64,000 nucleotides of DNA from the NCBI RefSeq assembly GCF_001509485.1, contig NZ_LLZI01000068.1, positions 1-64,000 of the forward strand, in the 5' to 3' direction. How positions within the stretch are numbered: position 1 is the first letter of the stretch; every line of letters starts with the position of its first letter. The stretch is from Streptomyces sp. NRRL F-4489. GTDB lineage: Bacteria; Actinomycetota; Actinomycetes; Streptomycetales; Streptomycetaceae. This document shows, piece after piece, positions 9,956 to 19,776 of this stretch. The position numbers and the translations under genes were made by a program. Below the pieces are notes generated by a model that searched no databases, was not told the DNA's origin, and worked only from the letters and a program-made list of their open reading frames with translations.

Positions 9956-10114
9956 ATGCCCGGATCTGCCAGGACGATGGCCGTGTGCACGGTGGGCGCG
10001 CTGGTGGCGGCGACCGCCTACACCGTGGTGTTCGGGGGGAACGGCTGGGTGTGGTTCCTGTGGGTGGTGCTGGCGCTGGTGACCGCGGGGGTGGTGGCGG
10101 CGCGGCGGGCGTGA
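9956..10114 (+). CDS. Small two-helix membrane protein, 52 aa
   Basis: ATG at 9956 follows a GAGGAGG ribosome binding site at 8-9 bases. The product has two hydrophobic segments: residues about 8-24 (MAVCTVGALVAATAYTVVF) and 29-48 (WVWFLWVVLALVTAGVVAA), separated by GGNGW and ending in Arg-Arg-Ala. I do not recognise a named family. The clean SD and codon pattern support a real gene. It lies 143 bp after the CtaG-like gene on the same strand, so it may be co-transcribed. Confidence 0.65.
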   Translation: MPGSARTMAVCTVGALVAATAYTVVFGGNGWVWFLWVVLALVTAGVVAARRA

Positions 10115-10145
10115 CGGGGCTGGCCGGAACGGGTCAGAGCACGCG

Positions 10146-10550
10146 TCAGAAGCGGAAGACCGGTCCGGTGGCGGCGTCCAGGGTGCAGGCGTTGGGGTAC
10201 TCCCGGTGCCAGTCGACGGGGAGGCCGCGCCAGCTGCCGGAGGCGGTGGCGGTCACCGGGTCGTACTCCCGGGTGCAGAGGTGCGGGTCGCCGGGCAGCG
10301 CGTCCGGGTCGCCCTGCGCGCGGGCCAGATCGGCGCAGGCGGCCGCGCCGTGCGGATGGGCGCCGCGGGTGTCCGGGCAGGTCAGCCGTACGCCGCGGAG
10401 CCAGCTGTCGCGGGCGCCGGAGACGGTCAGGAAGAGCGCGCCGGCGGGTTCCCCGGCGCGGGCGGCCGGGCCGAGGGCGGCGCACAGGGCCACGGCCGCG
10501 CCCGCCGCGGCGGCGGCACGGGAGGTACGGCGTCGGCGGCTCACGGGCAT
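10146..10550 (-). CDS. Secreted subtilisin-inhibitor (SSI) family protease inhibitor with Arg at P1
   Basis: Extracellular serine-protease inhibitor, 134 aa with a Sec signal peptide (RRRRTSR, a hydrophobic core, then AARA). The mature part matches the Streptomyces subtilisin inhibitor family: LFLTVSGA, LTCPDTRGAHP, ACADLARAQGD, CTREYDPV, NACTLDA and a C-terminal VFRF. All four disulfide cysteines are present (58, 72, 92, 122). By alignment to SSI (Cys-Pro-Met-Val-Tyr-Asp-Pro-Val) the reactive bond is Arg94-Glu95, so P1 is arginine, predicting trypsin-like rather than subtilisin-like targets. The start has an AGGAGC SD. The gene follows tripeptidyl aminopeptidase in the same direction, 213 bp downstream, behind a hairpin. 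Confidence 0.93.
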   Translation of the reverse strand: MPVSRRRRTSRAAAAAGAAVALCAALGPAARAGEPAGALFLTVSGARDSWLRGVRLTCPDTRGAHPHGAAACADLARAQGDPDALPGDPHLCTREYDPVTATASGSWRGLPVDWHREYPNACTLDAATGPVFRF

Positions 10551-10681
10551 CGGGGCTCCTGGAACGCTCGGGGCGGTGGCGCCGGGGACGGCGCCCGGCG
10601 GCCCCAGGCCACTCCCCCGCGCCCCGGCGCACAAGCGGCCACGCCGGGCGGTCGCCCGTACGGACCGGCCGATTCGCGGGT

Positions 10682-10723
10682 CCGGCGGTACGGGCGGCCG
10701 CCCCCGGGTGCCCGTACCGCCGG
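10682..10723 (-). terminator. Hairpin downstream of the tripeptidyl aminopeptidase gene
   Basis: CCGGCGGTACGGGC (10682-10695) and its exact complement (10710-10723) form a 14-bp stem. It lies 41 bp past the tap stop and before the SSI gene, so the two are probably separate transcripts or are linked only by readthrough. Confidence 0.6.
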
Positions 10724-10763
10724 GGGCGGCCGGAAGGTGCTCCCGGCCGTCCCCGGTGGTGGG

Positions 10764-12371
10764 TCAGCCGGCGGCCTTGACCGCCTTCTTCTGCGGGACG
10801 GGCGTGGCGTGCGGGGCGCAGGTGACGTCCGCCGCGTCCGTGGTGCCCTTCAGGAAGTACGCGTCGACCCGGTCGTTGATGCAGGGGTTGACCAGGCCGG
10901 TGACGCCGTGCGAACCGGCGTCCCGCTCGGTGATCAGGCGGGAGCCCGCGAGCCGCTTGTGCAGCTCGACGGCGCCGTCGTACGGGGTCGCCGCGTCACG
11001 GGTGCTCTGGACGATGAGCACCGGCGGCAGGCCCTTGCCGGTGCCGACCTCGACCGGGGTCTGCTGCTTGACCGGCCAGCTGGCGCAGGGGAGGTTCATC
11101 CAGGCGTTGGACCAGGTCATGAACGGCGCCTGGCGGTTGACCCGGGTGTTGTCGCGGTCCCAGGTCCGCCAGCTGGTGGGCCACTTGGTGTCGGTGCACT
11201 CGACGGCGGTGTAGACCGCGTTGCTGTTCTCGGCCTTGATGTTGCCGGCCGTGTCGGCGGGGTGCGGTCCGGCGTTGTCGATCAGCGGCTTGGCGTCGCC
11301 GGCCAGGTACGCGCTCCAGACCTGGGCGACCTCGGCCCAGGAGGAGTCGTAGTAGGGGGCGCTCTGGAAGAAGCCGGTCAGCTCGGCCGGGCCGACCACA
11401 CCGCCGATGGGCTGCTTCTTGGCGGTGGCGCGCAGCTTCTCCCAGGCGGCCTGGACCTTCTCCGGGGTGTCGCCGATGTGGTAGGCCGCGTCGTTCTTGG
11501 CGACCCACTTCTTCCAGTCGCCCCAGCGGGTCTCGAAGGCGATGTCCTGGTCGAGGTTGGCCTGGTACCAGATCTTCTCGCGGGAGGGGTTGACGACGCT
11601 GTCGACCAGCATCCGGCGGACGTGGTCCGGGAAGAGCGTGGCGTAGACGGCGCCGAGGTAGGTGCCGTAGGAGACGCCGAGGTAGTTGAGCTTCTTCTCG
11701 CCGAGCGCGGCGCGGATCACGTCCAGGTCGCGGGCGGTGTTCGCGGTGGTCATCTGCGACAGCACGGTGCGGCCGGTGCGCTCCAGGCAGCCCTGGGCGT
11801 ACGCGTAGGCGAGCTTGCGCTGGGCGCGCTTGTCGGCCTCGCTGTCCGGCACCGGGTCGGCCTTGGGGGCCTTGGTGAACTCCCGCGGGTCCTGGCAGGA
11901 GATGGGCGCCGAGTGGCCCACACCGCGCGGGTCGAAGCCCACGAAGTCGTACGCCTGGGCGGTCTTGGCCCACAGCGGGTTCTTGCCGGTGACGCGGGTC
12001 GGGAAGCGCATGCCCGAGCCGCCGGGGCCGCCGGGGTTGTAGACCAGGGCGCCCTGCCGCTGCTGCGGCGTGCCGGTGGCGGCGGCCCGGTCGACGGCGA
12101 TCTTGAGGGTGCGGCCGTTGGGCTTGGCGTAGTCGACCGGGACGGTGACATAGCCGCACTGGATCGGGGCGGCCAGGCCCCAGTCGGCGGGGCAGTCCTG
12201 CCACTTGATGCCGGCCGCGGCGGCCCGGGCGGCGGCGATCGCCACCCCGCGCGCCTCGGTGGTGCCCCCGGGCCGGCGGTCTCCGGCGGCGGCGGGCGTG
12301 GCTATCGCGCCGGCGAGGAGCGCGCCGGTCACCAGGGTGCCGGCGGCGCCGAGCGCTGCTGTTCGTCTCAC
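10764..12371 (-). CDS. tap: Secreted tripeptidyl aminopeptidase
   Basis: Extracellular serine exopeptidase that removes N-terminal tripeptides, alpha/beta hydrolase fold (S33). The 535-aa product closely follows the S. lividans Tap sequence as I remember it: GALVYNPGGPGGSG, the nucleophile Ser234 in GVSYGTY, Asp459 in STRDAATPY and His488 in DAGSHGV complete the triad. The signal peptide is VRRTAALGAAG through ATPAAAG. I chose the GTG at 12371 because AGGGGG lies eight bases upstream and the signal peptide begins there; the frame stays open further upstream without an SD. The SSI inhibitor gene follows. Confidence 0.95.
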   Translation of the reverse strand: MRRTAALGAAGTLVTGALLAGAIATPAAAGDRRPGGTTEARGVAIAAARAAAAGIKWQDCPADWGLAAPIQCGYVTVPVDYAKPNGRTLKIAVDRAAATGTPQQRQGALVYNPGGPGGSGMRFPTRVTGKNPLWAKTAQAYDFVGFDPRGVGHSAPISCQDPREFTKAPKADPVPDSEADKRAQRKLAYAYAQGCLERTGRTVLSQMTTANTARDLDVIRAALGEKKLNYLGVSYGTYLGAVYATLFPDHVRRMLVDSVVNPSREKIWYQANLDQDIAFETRWGDWKKWVAKNDAAYHIGDTPEKVQAAWEKLRATAKKQPIGGVVGPAELTGFFQSAPYYDSSWAEVAQVWSAYLAGDAKPLIDNAGPHPADTAGNIKAENSNAVYTAVECTDTKWPTSWRTWDRDNTRVNRQAPFMTWSNAWMNLPCASWPVKQQTPVEVGTGKGLPPVLIVQSTRDAATPYDGAVELHKRLAGSRLITERDAGSHGVTGLVNPCINDRVDAYFLKGTTDAADVTCAPHATPVPQKKAVKAAG

Positions 12372-12783
12372 GTGGTTGATCCCCCTGCATGGTGCGCCGC
12401 TTGTGGCGGCGATGATCACAGAGCTACAGGGGGATCCTGTCGTGTACGGGCCAGGTTTGACCAGATCGGGCCGTAATTTCTTTATCAATCCGTAGGGTTG
12501 GCGCGCCGGCGGCCGGGAAGGAAGGCGGCCGCTCCGGCGCCCGGTAACGGGAGGGCCGGGAGCGCGCCCTGCCCCGGGACGGGCGGTCAACAGAGCGCCG
12601 ACAACGGGCCGAGGAGAGGCGAGAACAGGTCATTCGGCCCCGGCCGGGCGCATATGCCGGTGCGGTCCGTACCAGCTTCAGTAACCTTCCGCGCAGGCTC
12701 TCCCACGCACCGCCATGTGGGGGAGCCTCCGCGTTGTGCCGTGCGCCGCCTGGTGCGGCGCGCCCACCGGAGGGAGATGTCAG
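12372..12783. promoter_or_regulatory. Divergent control region between tap and the roadblock cassette
   Basis: A 412-bp gap. Near tap it holds an AT-richer block (12474-12492, with TTGATA on the minus strand) likely to be the tap promoter. Near the cassette it holds TAACCT (12682-12687), an 11-bp hairpin (12696-12706 with 12717-12727, one G-U pair) and a second 7-bp hairpin (12743-12749 with 12755-12761), followed by the GGAGGGAG ribosome site. The two stacked hairpins would lie in the cassette's leader RNA. Confidence 0.45.
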
Positions 12784-13167
12784 GTGCCCGGTATCGACCA
12801 GGTGTTGGCCCGCGCGATGGGGATCCCCGGAGTCCTGGGGGCCGGGCTGACCGACTGGACCAGCGGTCTGACCCTGGGGACGGCCGGCCGCGCCCCGCAC
12901 GGCGACCACGACGCGACCGCCGCGGACACCGCGGAGGTGGTGCAGGCGGTGGCCCGGAACGCCACGTTCGACACCGCCGGCCAGGGCGCCGGGCCGCTGG
13001 AGGACCTGATCGTGACGACCGGGGGCGGCTACCACCTGATCCGCCTGGTGCCCACCGCCTTCGACAGCCAGACGTGCCTGCACCTCTGGCTGGACCGCGA
13101 GCGGGCCAATCTGGCGCTCGCCCGGCTGCGGCTGCGCGAGCTGGCCGGCGAACTGGCGGGGAGCTGA
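12784..13167 (+). CDS. Roadblock/LC7-like protein (first of a paralogous pair)
   Basis: 127 aa, cytoplasmic. The N-terminal pattern VPGIDQVLARAMGIPGVLGA then LTDWTSGLTL gives the alpha-beta-beta opening of a roadblock/LC7 (MglB-like) domain. It aligns along its length with the protein at 14596: both share AM-I-G--G, TSG--L-T, VV-A--R, a -LEDLI/IEDML- block, YHLIR and a C-terminal helix DR-RANLALAR-RL--L. Start taken at GTG 12784, eight bases after GGAGGGAG. First gene of a four-gene unit. Roadblock proteins usually regulate small Ras-like GTPases, but none is encoded here. Confidence 0.72.
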   Translation: MPGIDQVLARAMGIPGVLGAGLTDWTSGLTLGTAGRAPHGDHDATAADTAEVVQAVARNATFDTAGQGAGPLEDLIVTTGGGYHLIRLVPTAFDSQTCLHLWLDRERANLALARLRLRELAGELAGS

Positions 13168-13176
13168 CGGCCCGTC

Positions 13177-14040
13177 ATGACCTCGCTCTCCGCACCCGGC
13201 CCGGCCCGTCCGCCGGACGACGCCCCGGATCCCCTGGTCCGGTACGCCGCCGAGCGGGCCACCGGCGCGCTGCGCGGCCCGGACGGCTGCGTCTACCTCC
13301 ACCAGGGCGCGGTGTACTGCGTCGAGTGCCCGGCGGCCCCGGGGCCCGGCGCCCGGCTCGCCGCGGCCGGGCGGCTGCCGGCGGAGTGCTGGCACCACGC
13401 CGAGGAGGCGGCCGGGGCGGACCGGCGGGGCGGGCAGTTCCTCGTCGGCCGGGGCTGGCTGAGCCGCGGCGAGCTGGAGCTGTGCCAGCTGACCGCGATG
13501 CTCGACGCGGCCTGCTTCGTGCTGCCGCCGGCGCCCGGCGGCGTGGCGTTCGCCCCGGGCGAGGCGCACTGGCTCGGCGTCGTACGGCCGGTGGGCGCCG
13601 GGGCGCTGCTGGCGGCGGTGGCCCGGCGGCGGGCGCAGCTGGACCGACTGGGCGCCTGGGCGGCGGCCGATGGCGCGCCGGTCGTGCCGGTGCCCCCGGA
13701 GGAGGCCGGGCGGCGGCCGCTCACCGGGCGGCAGCGGCGGCTGCTGGCGCACGCCGACGGGCGCCGCACACCGGGCCAACTCGCCCTGGCGCTCGGCCAG
13801 TCGGCGTTCCTGACCGTCCTGGAGGTGCGGCGGCTGGCCGCGGCCGGCCGGGTGCGGCTGCCCGCGCCGGCGGCGCTCCCCCGGCGGCGCCCGGGAGCGT
13901 TCCGGGACGGGCGGCCGGCGGCGGACGCCCCGGTGGGTCCCGCGGTGTGGCGGCTGCCGGACCCGGGCGTGCTGACCACCGCGGATCCGGACACCGCCCT
14001 GCTGGTCCGGCTGCGTACCGCACTGGAGGAGAACCTGTGA
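13177..14040 (+). CDS. DUF4388 (PATAN)-like protein with C-terminal winged helix
   Basis: 287 aa, no signal or membrane segment. Residues about 29-60 (ATGALRGPDGCVYLHQGAVYCVEC) and 95-125 (GGQFLVGRGWLSRGELELCQ, then TAMLDAACFVLPP) give the pattern of the PATAN/DUF4388 fold found in bacterial signalling proteins. Residues about 185-230 (RRLLAHADGRRTPGQLALAL ... VLEVRRLAAAGRV) look like a winged helix that could bind DNA or a partner. It starts 9 bp after the first roadblock-like gene and ends 70 bp before the next one. Probably the effector or scaffold of the cassette. The domain calls are by eye. Confidence 0.65.
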   Translation: MTSLSAPGPARPPDDAPDPLVRYAAERATGALRGPDGCVYLHQGAVYCVECPAAPGPGARLAAAGRLPAECWHHAEEAAGADRRGGQFLVGRGWLSRGELELCQLTAMLDAACFVLPPAPGGVAFAPGEAHWLGVVRPVGAGALLAAVARRRAQLDRLGAWAAADGAPVVPVPPEEAGRRPLTGRQRRLLAHADGRRTPGQLALALGQSAFLTVLEVRRLAAAGRVRLPAPAALPRRRPGAFRDGRPAADAPVGPAVWRLPDPGVLTTADPDTALLVRLRTALEENL

Positions 14041-14110
14041 ACCCCTGCGAACCCCGCCCATGAGGCACGTCTTCACCCCGCGTGCCAGGAGAAGGAGCGT
14101 CAGAAAGCCG

Positions 14111-14512
14111 ATGACCAGGGAGACCGAGGCGATCGCCGCCGGCGTCCGGGAGGAGCTGCGCGCGCTGCGCGGCCACGTCCGGCAGCTGCACGGCGGGATG
14201 GTCGCCAGCGCCGACGGCATGGTGATCGCCCATGACCTGCCGGACATCGAACCGGACGGCCTGGCGGCGCTCACCGCCGCCGCGATCGGGGTGGCCACCC
14301 GGCTGACCGACGCGACCGGGCAGGGCGGCTTCGAGGAGTCGCTGACCCGGGGCAGCCGCGGCTATGTCGCGGCGTACGCGGCCGGGAACCGCGCGGTGCT
14401 CACCGCCGTGGCGGGCCCGGACACCAACGTCGGCCGGCTGCACCTCCAGGCCCGGCGCACCGCGGCCCGGATCGCGGCGCTGCTGGACACACCGGCCGCG
14501 CCGGGCCGCTGA
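14111..14512 (+). CDS. Roadblock/LC7 domain protein
   Basis: 133 aa. ELRALRGHVRQLHGGMVASA, DGMVIAHDLP, then helices IGVATRLTD and a strand AVLTAVAGPDTNVGRLHLQA follow the classical roadblock/LC7 pattern, closer to the CvnB-type proteins of Streptomyces conservons than its two neighbours. AAGGAG (14092-14097) lies 13 bases upstream of ATG 14111, a little long; an upstream ATG at 14060 has no SD. Third gene of the cassette. Conservons normally also carry a histidine-kinase-like protein and a GTPase, which are missing here. Confidence 0.75.
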   Translation: MTRETEAIAAGVREELRALRGHVRQLHGGMVASADGMVIAHDLPDIEPDGLAALTAAAIGVATRLTDATGQGGFEESLTRGSRGYVAAYAAGNRAVLTAVAGPDTNVGRLHLQARRTAARIAALLDTPAAPGR

Positions 14513-14595
14513 CCGCGCCGCGGCCGGACGTACGGGACCTAAAGACCACCGACCACCGCAGGACCACCCACCACCACGGAAAGGCCCCACCCCTC

Positions 14596-14970
14596 ATGAC
14601 GCAGATGGAAACCGCGCTGGCCGAGGCGATGTCGACGATCGAGGGCGCGATAGGCGTCGCGCTGGTCGACTACACCAGCGGGATGGCGCTGGCCACCCTG
14701 GGCGATCCGCAGACCTTCGACCTCAATGTCGCCGCGGCCGGCAACACCGACGTGGTGCGCGCCAAGCTGCGCACGATGGAGATGCTGGAACTCCAGGGGA
14801 CGATCGAGGACATGCTGATCACCCTGACCTCGCAGTACCACCTCATCCGGCCGGTGACGGGCAAGAACGGCAGCGGCCTGTTCCTGTATCTGGTGCTGGA
14901 CCGCAAGCGCGCCAACCTCGCGCTGGCGCGCCACCGCCTCGCCCGTCTGGAGACCGATCTGGAGGTGTGA
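14596..14970 (+). CDS. Roadblock/LC7-like protein (second of a paralogous pair)
   Basis: 124 aa, paralogue of the protein at 12784 (shared TSGMALATLGD-type turn, IEDMLITLTSQYHLIRPV, and LDRKRANLALARHRL near the end). The start at 14596 has GGAAAGG upstream. It is the last gene of the cassette and ends 16 bp before the end of ureD on the opposite strand. A homodimeric regulatory scaffold is expected from the fold. Whether it pairs with the 12784 product is not visible. Confidence 0.75.
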   Translation: MTQMETALAEAMSTIEGAIGVALVDYTSGMALATLGDPQTFDLNVAAAGNTDVVRAKLRTMEMLELQGTIEDMLITLTSQYHLIRPVTGKNGSGLFLYLVLDRKRANLALARHRLARLETDLEV

Positions 14971-14986
14971 GCCTCCGGCCCCCCGG

Positions 14987-15804
14987 TCAGCCGGCCGCGG
15001 CCTCGTCGAGCAGCCGGCGCAGCGCCAGGCCGTCCGGGGCGACCGCGGTGGCCAGTACGGCGGGTCCGGGGAGCGGCGCCAGGACGCCCTGGCCCCGGGC
15101 CGCGTCCTCGCCGGCGGCCGCGCCCAGCAGCCGTACGCCGGCCGGCTTGTCGCCGAACTCCGGCCCGGCGGCCAGGAATTGGCCGACGGCGCGGTGGCCG
15201 CCGAGGACGGCGGAGCTGTTCCAGCCCGGTGCGCCGGGGCCGTAGGAGGTCTCCTGGTCGAGCAGCGTCCGCCCGTCCTGACGGATCGTCAGGCGGCTGC
15301 GCAGCGCACCGGTCCGCTCGCCGCTGCGGCCCAGGACCTGCTCCTCGCGGAAGACCAGGCGGGCGGTGGGGGCGAGGTCGATGGTGGTGGTCATGCGCAG
15401 ATCGCTGCCCTCGGCGGAGATCAGCGGTTCCGGCAGCCATTCGAGCCGGGCGCCGTCGCCGACGGTCAGGTGCACGTCGTAGGTGGCCTGGGCGCCGGTG
15501 CGGCCGGGCAGCGCGACGGTGGCCGCGGCGGCGGTGATGCGCAGTGAGGCGCCGGCCTCGGCGGTGGCCTCGATGCGCAGCCGGTCGCCGCCGATCGGGG
15601 CGCTCATGGCGCCGATCACGCAGACCCGGGCCTGGTCGGCGTGCGCCTGGATGCGGCGGAGCGCGAACGGGCCGGCGCCGTCCAGGACCGGCAGCCGGGT
15701 GGTGCCGCCGGCGTCGGCCCGGGCGGTGATACGGGCGGTGGCCCGCAGGCCGCCCGCCGGGAGGGCGGGGGCCTGCGGGGCGCCGGTGCGGAGCAGGGTG
15801 CCGG

Positions 15805-15808
<4 letters not shown>
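14987..15808 (-). CDS. ureD: Urease accessory protein UreD
   Basis: 273-aa scaffold that joins UreF and UreG on apo-urease for nickel insertion. Family blocks are visible: [15 protein letters not shown], a beta-rich core ([31 protein letters not shown]), and [12 protein letters not shown]. The start overlaps the ureG stop by four bases (ATGA at 15808-15805), indicating translational coupling. Last gene of the ureABCFGD operon. Length is typical of actinobacterial UreD. Confidence 0.92.
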
Positions 15809-16500
<692 letters not shown>

Positions 16501-16561
16501 GGGTGCCTCCGGTGGGTCGTGCGGCCGCGGGGTGCGCGGCACGGTGGTGCGGGCGGGAAGG

Positions 16562-17236
16562 TCAGGACGCGAAGAGCCGGACCGGCCAGGCGGCGTGTGC
16601 TTCGGCGGCGATGTCGAGCAGCGGCGCGGAGGCGGCGGGCAGGGCGCCGAGTCCTTCGGTGGCGGCGCGTTGCGCGGCGTCGGCGGCCTGCTCGGCGACC
16701 TGTTCGAGGTCGCCGGTGAGGTGCGCGAGGACGGCGGTGGCGTCGAAGGGGTCCAGGCTCAGCAGGCGGACCGCGGCGGTGGCCGGGCCGCTGATGTTCT
16801 CGTACCCCACGGCGTACGCGGCGTCCAGCGGGGTCAGTCCGGCGGACCGGGCGGCCAGGCCGAGGACGACGGGCTGGTGGGCGCCGCGCGGGCGGGCCGC
16901 GGCGAGCGCGTCGAGTTCGGGGCCCGGCCAGGTGGCGCGGGCGGCCCGCATCATCTGCCGGCCGAGCCGGCGGGCGACGGCGCGCAGCGCCGGGACCGGG
17001 GTCCGGGCGTCGGCGGCGTCGTCGAGGAGGAGCGGGTCCAGGCCGGCCGCGGCCGCGGCGGCCAGTCCGGCCGCGACCAGTCCCGCGGTGTGCAGCCGCC
17101 CCCGGCAGAAGACTTCCAGGGTGGCGGCGTCCTTGATGTGTCCCGCGGTGACGGCCGGTTCGGCGCCGCCCGAGTGGGCGTGCCCTCCGGCGGGAAACCG
17201 GCCGTCGGCGAGGACGAGCAGCGCAGCGCGGCTCAT
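16562..17236 (-). CDS. ureF: Urease accessory protein UreF
   Basis: 224-aa, all-helical activator that links UreD and UreG in the urease maturation complex. The N-terminus [19 protein letters not shown] is the family signature, and [19 protein letters not shown] near 150 is the conserved core helix. Lies 33 bp after ureC and 61 bp before ureG in the operon. Confidence 0.93.
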   Translation of the reverse strand: MSRAALLVLADGRFPAGGHAHSGGAEPAVTAGHIKDAATLEVFCRGRLHTAGLVAAGLAAAAAAGLDPLLLDDAADARTPVPALRAVARRLGRQMMRAARATWPGPELDALAAARPRGAHQPVVLGLAARSAGLTPLDAAYAVGYENISGPATAAVRLLSLDPFDATAVLAHLTGDLEQVAEQAADAAQRAATEGLGALPAASAPLLDIAAEAHAAWPVRLFAS

Positions 17237-17269
17237 CGATGGTGCTCCGGATCTTTCGGTGGCGGTACG

Positions 17270-18991
17270 TCAGAAGAGGAAGTACCGCTGGGCCATGGGC
17301 AGTTCGGTGGCGGGGCTGGGTTCGACCACCTCGCCGTCGATGGTCACCGTGAAGGTGTCCGGATCGACGTGGACGCGCGGCAGGGCATCGTTGTTGATCA
17401 TGTCGGCCTTCTTGACGCCGCGGGTGGAGCGGATGGCCTCGAAGGACTTGGCCAGCGGGAGGCGCTCGGGGAGGTTGTCCTCGATGGCCTGCTGGGAGAC
17501 GAAGTTGAACGAGTTGCTGCCCGGGGCCTTGCCGGTGGCGCCGAACATCGGGCGCGGCAGGACCGGCTGCGGGGTGGGGATGGACGCGTTGGCGTCGCCC
17601 ATCTGCGCGTAGGCGATCTGGCCGCCCTTGATGACCAGCTGCGGCTTGACGCCGAAGAACGCCGGGTCCCACAGGACGAGGTCGGCGAGCTTGCCGCTCT
17701 CGACCGAGCCGACGAGGTGGTCGATGCCCTGGGCCAGGGCCGCGTTGATGGTGTACTTCGCGACGTAGCGGCGGGCGCGGTGGTTGTCCGCGCGGCCGTC
17801 GCCGGGCAGGGCGCCGCGGCGGCGCTTCATGACGTGGGCGGTCTGCCACGTCCGCATCACGACCTCGCCGATCCGGCCCATGGCCTGGGCGTCGGAGGAC
17901 ATGATCGAGATGGCGCCGAGGTCGTGCAGGATGTCCTCGGCGGCGATGGTGGAGGGCCGGATCCGGGACTCGGCGAAGGCCAGGTCCTCCGGGACGGCGG
18001 GGTTGAGGTGGTGGCAGACCATCAGCATGTCGAGGTGCTCCTCGACGGTGTTGACGGTGTGCGGCCGCGTGGGGTTGGTGGACGCGGGGAGCACGTTCGG
18101 CTCCGACACCATGGCGATCATGTCGGGGGCGTGGCCGCCGCCGGCGCCCTCGACGTGGAACGCGTGGATGGAGCGGCCGGCGATGGCGGCGACGGTGTCG
18201 CCGAGGAAGCCGGCCTCGTTGAGGGTGTCGGTGTGGATCGCGAGCTGGGCGCCGCTCTCCTCGCAGACCGACAGGCAGGCGTCGATGACGGCGGGGGTGG
18301 CGCCCCAGTCCTCGTGGATCTTGAAGCCGAGGATGCCGGCCCGCAGCTGGTCGCGCATCGACGGCAGGGACATGGTGTTGCCCTTGCCGAGCAGGCCGAC
18401 GTTGACCGGGAAGTTGTCCATCCCCTCGAAGAGCCGGGCGACGTGCCAGGCGCCGGGGGTGATGGTGGTGGCCTTGCTGCCCTCGGCGGGGCCGGTGCCG
18501 CCGCCGATCATGGTGGTGATGCCCGCGGCCAGCGCCTCGTCCGCCTGCTGGGGGCAGATGAAGTGGACGTGGGTGTCGATACCGCCGGCGGTGAGGATCT
18601 TGCCGTTGCCGGCGATGACCTCGGTCTCCGGGCCGATCACCAGGTCGGGGTGGACGCCGTCCATGGTGTCGGGGTTGCCGGCCTTGCCCAGGGCGGTGAT
18701 CCGGCCGTCGCGGATGCCGACGTCGGCCTTGACGATGCCCCAGTGGTCGATCACCACGGCGCCGGTGATGACGGTGTCCGGGGCGCCCTCGGCGCGGGTG
18801 GTCCGCGACTGGCCCATCGACTCGCGGATGACCTTGCCGCCGCCGAAGACGGCCTCGTCACCGGCGCGGCCGGGGCCGCCGGAGAGGTCCTCGGTGATCT
18901 CGACGACCAGGTCGGTGTCGGCGAGCCGGATGCGGTCGCCGGCCGTCGGGCCGAAGAGGTCGGCGTACTGCTGGCGGGTCAGTTCAGCCAT
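17270..18991 (-). CDS. ureC: Urease alpha subunit
   Basis: Catalytic subunit of the nickel enzyme that hydrolyses urea to ammonia and carbamate. The 573-aa product has every key residue: nickel ligands His141 and His143 ([11 protein letters not shown]), the carbamylated Lys224 (GFKIHEDWG), His253 and His279, the flap Cys326-His327 (MVCHHLNP) and Asp367 (SSDAQAMGR). Full length. The ORF starts inside the end of ureB (8-bp overlap), so translation is coupled. Confidence 0.98.
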   Translation of the reverse strand: MAELTRQQYADLFGPTAGDRIRLADTDLVVEITEDLSGGPGRAGDEAVFGGGKVIRESMGQSRTTRAEGAPDTVITGAVVIDHWGIVKADVGIRDGRITALGKAGNPDTMDGVHPDLVIGPETEVIAGNGKILTAGGIDTHVHFICPQQADEALAAGITTMIGGGTGPAEGSKATTITPGAWHVARLFEGMDNFPVNVGLLGKGNTMSLPSMRDQLRAGILGFKIHEDWGATPAVIDACLSVCEESGAQLAIHTDTLNEAGFLGDTVAAIAGRSIHAFHVEGAGGGHAPDMIAMVSEPNVLPASTNPTRPHTVNTVEEHLDMLMVCHHLNPAVPEDLAFAESRIRPSTIAAEDILHDLGAISIMSSDAQAMGRIGEVVMRTWQTAHVMKRRRGALPGDGRADNHRARRYVAKYTINAALAQGIDHLVGSVESGKLADLVLWDPAFFGVKPQLVIKGGQIAYAQMGDANASIPTPQPVLPRPMFGATGKAPGSNSFNFVSQQAIEDNLPERLPLAKSFEAIRSTRGVKKADMINNDALPRVHVDPDTFTVTIDGEVVEPSPATELPMAQRYFLF

Positions 18992-19295
18992 CGAGGGGAC
19001 CTCCGGTCTGGCCGCGCAGGCCCACGACGATCCGCTTGCCCCCGATGGGGATCAGCTCGACCTCGGTGGGGATGCCGGGCTCGAAGCGCACGGCGGTGCC
19101 GGCCGCGACGTTCAGCCGCTTGCCGTGCGCCGCGGCGCGGTCGAAGTCGAGGCCGGCGTTGGCCTCGGCGAAGTGGTAGTGGGAGCCGACCTGGACGGGG
19201 CGGTCGGCGGAGTTGAGGACGGTCATGCGCGTGAGGGGGTGGCCGTCGTTGAGGCGCACCGGCTCGTCGGCGTAGAGGATCTGTCCCGGGATCAT
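18984..19295 (-). CDS. ureB: Urease beta subunit
   Basis: 103-aa structural subunit. The start [18 protein letters not shown] and the family motif [18 protein letters not shown] are clear, with [17 protein letters not shown] following. It sits 17 bp after ureA and overlaps ureC by 8 bp. The three subunits are separate genes, as usual in actinobacteria. Confidence 0.97.
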   Translation of the reverse strand: MIPGQILYADEPVRLNDGHPLTRMTVLNSADRPVQVGSHYHFAEANAGLDFDRAAAHGKRLNVAAGTAVRFEPGIPTEVELIPIGGKRIVVGLRGQTGGPLDG

Positions 19296-19312
19296 GTCTT
19301 CTTCTCCCGTGG

Positions 19313-19615
19313 TCAGTTGATGGGTTCGTGAACGGTGACGAGCTTGGTGCCGTCGGGGAAGGTGGCTTCCACCTGGACGTCGTGGATCATCTCCGGGACG
19401 CCTTCCATGACGTCGTCGCGGGTGAGGACCTTCCGCCCGGAGGACATGAGCTCGGCGACGGTGCGGCCGTCCCGGGCCCCTTCGAGGATGTGCACCGTCA
19501 GCAGCGCGATGGCTTCGGGGTGGTTGAGCTTCACCCCGCGGGCCCGCCGCTTTTCGGCCACGTCTGCCGCCACATGAATCAACAACCGTTCCTGCTCATG
19601 CGGGGTCAGTTGCAT
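19313..19615 (-). CDS. ureA: Urease gamma subunit
   Basis: 100-aa structural subunit, first gene of the operon. [31 protein letters not shown] and the C-terminal [18 protein letters not shown] are canonical. I start at 19615, which fits the family length and has GAGGTGG just upstream; an in-frame ATG 24 bp further up would cover that SD. The upstream region holds an 8-bp inverted repeat and GlnR-like boxes. Confidence 0.97.
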   Translation of the reverse strand: MQLTPHEQERLLIHVAADVAEKRRARGVKLNHPEAIALLTVHILEGARDGRTVAELMSSGRKVLTRDDVMEGVPEMIHDVQVEATFPDGTKLVTVHEPIN

Positions 19616-19657
19616 ACGTTCCACCTCACAGGTTTGCACCCGGGCGCATTTGCCCAG

Positions 19658-19683
19658 GTCACAGGCATGGACACACCTGTGAC
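19658..19683. promoter_or_regulatory. Inverted repeat upstream of ureA
   Basis: GTCACAGG (19658-19665) and CCTGTGAC (19676-19683) are perfect complements around a 10-bp spacer, 43-68 bp upstream of the ureA start. Likely protein-binding site overlapping the promoter; the protein is unknown. Confidence 0.45.
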
Positions 19684-19776
19684 GTTAGATGTACCACACA
19701 ATGTTTAAAGGGCCAGCAAAACAACTTTCAGCACTTGGCCATCAACTGCCCCACGCGCTCAGGCTAGTTCGGCGGG

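Noticed and set aside
12784..14970. A true conservon (cvn) operon
   Set aside because: Neither the kinase-like CvnA nor the GTPase CvnD is present, and two of the three roadblock-like proteins are of another type.
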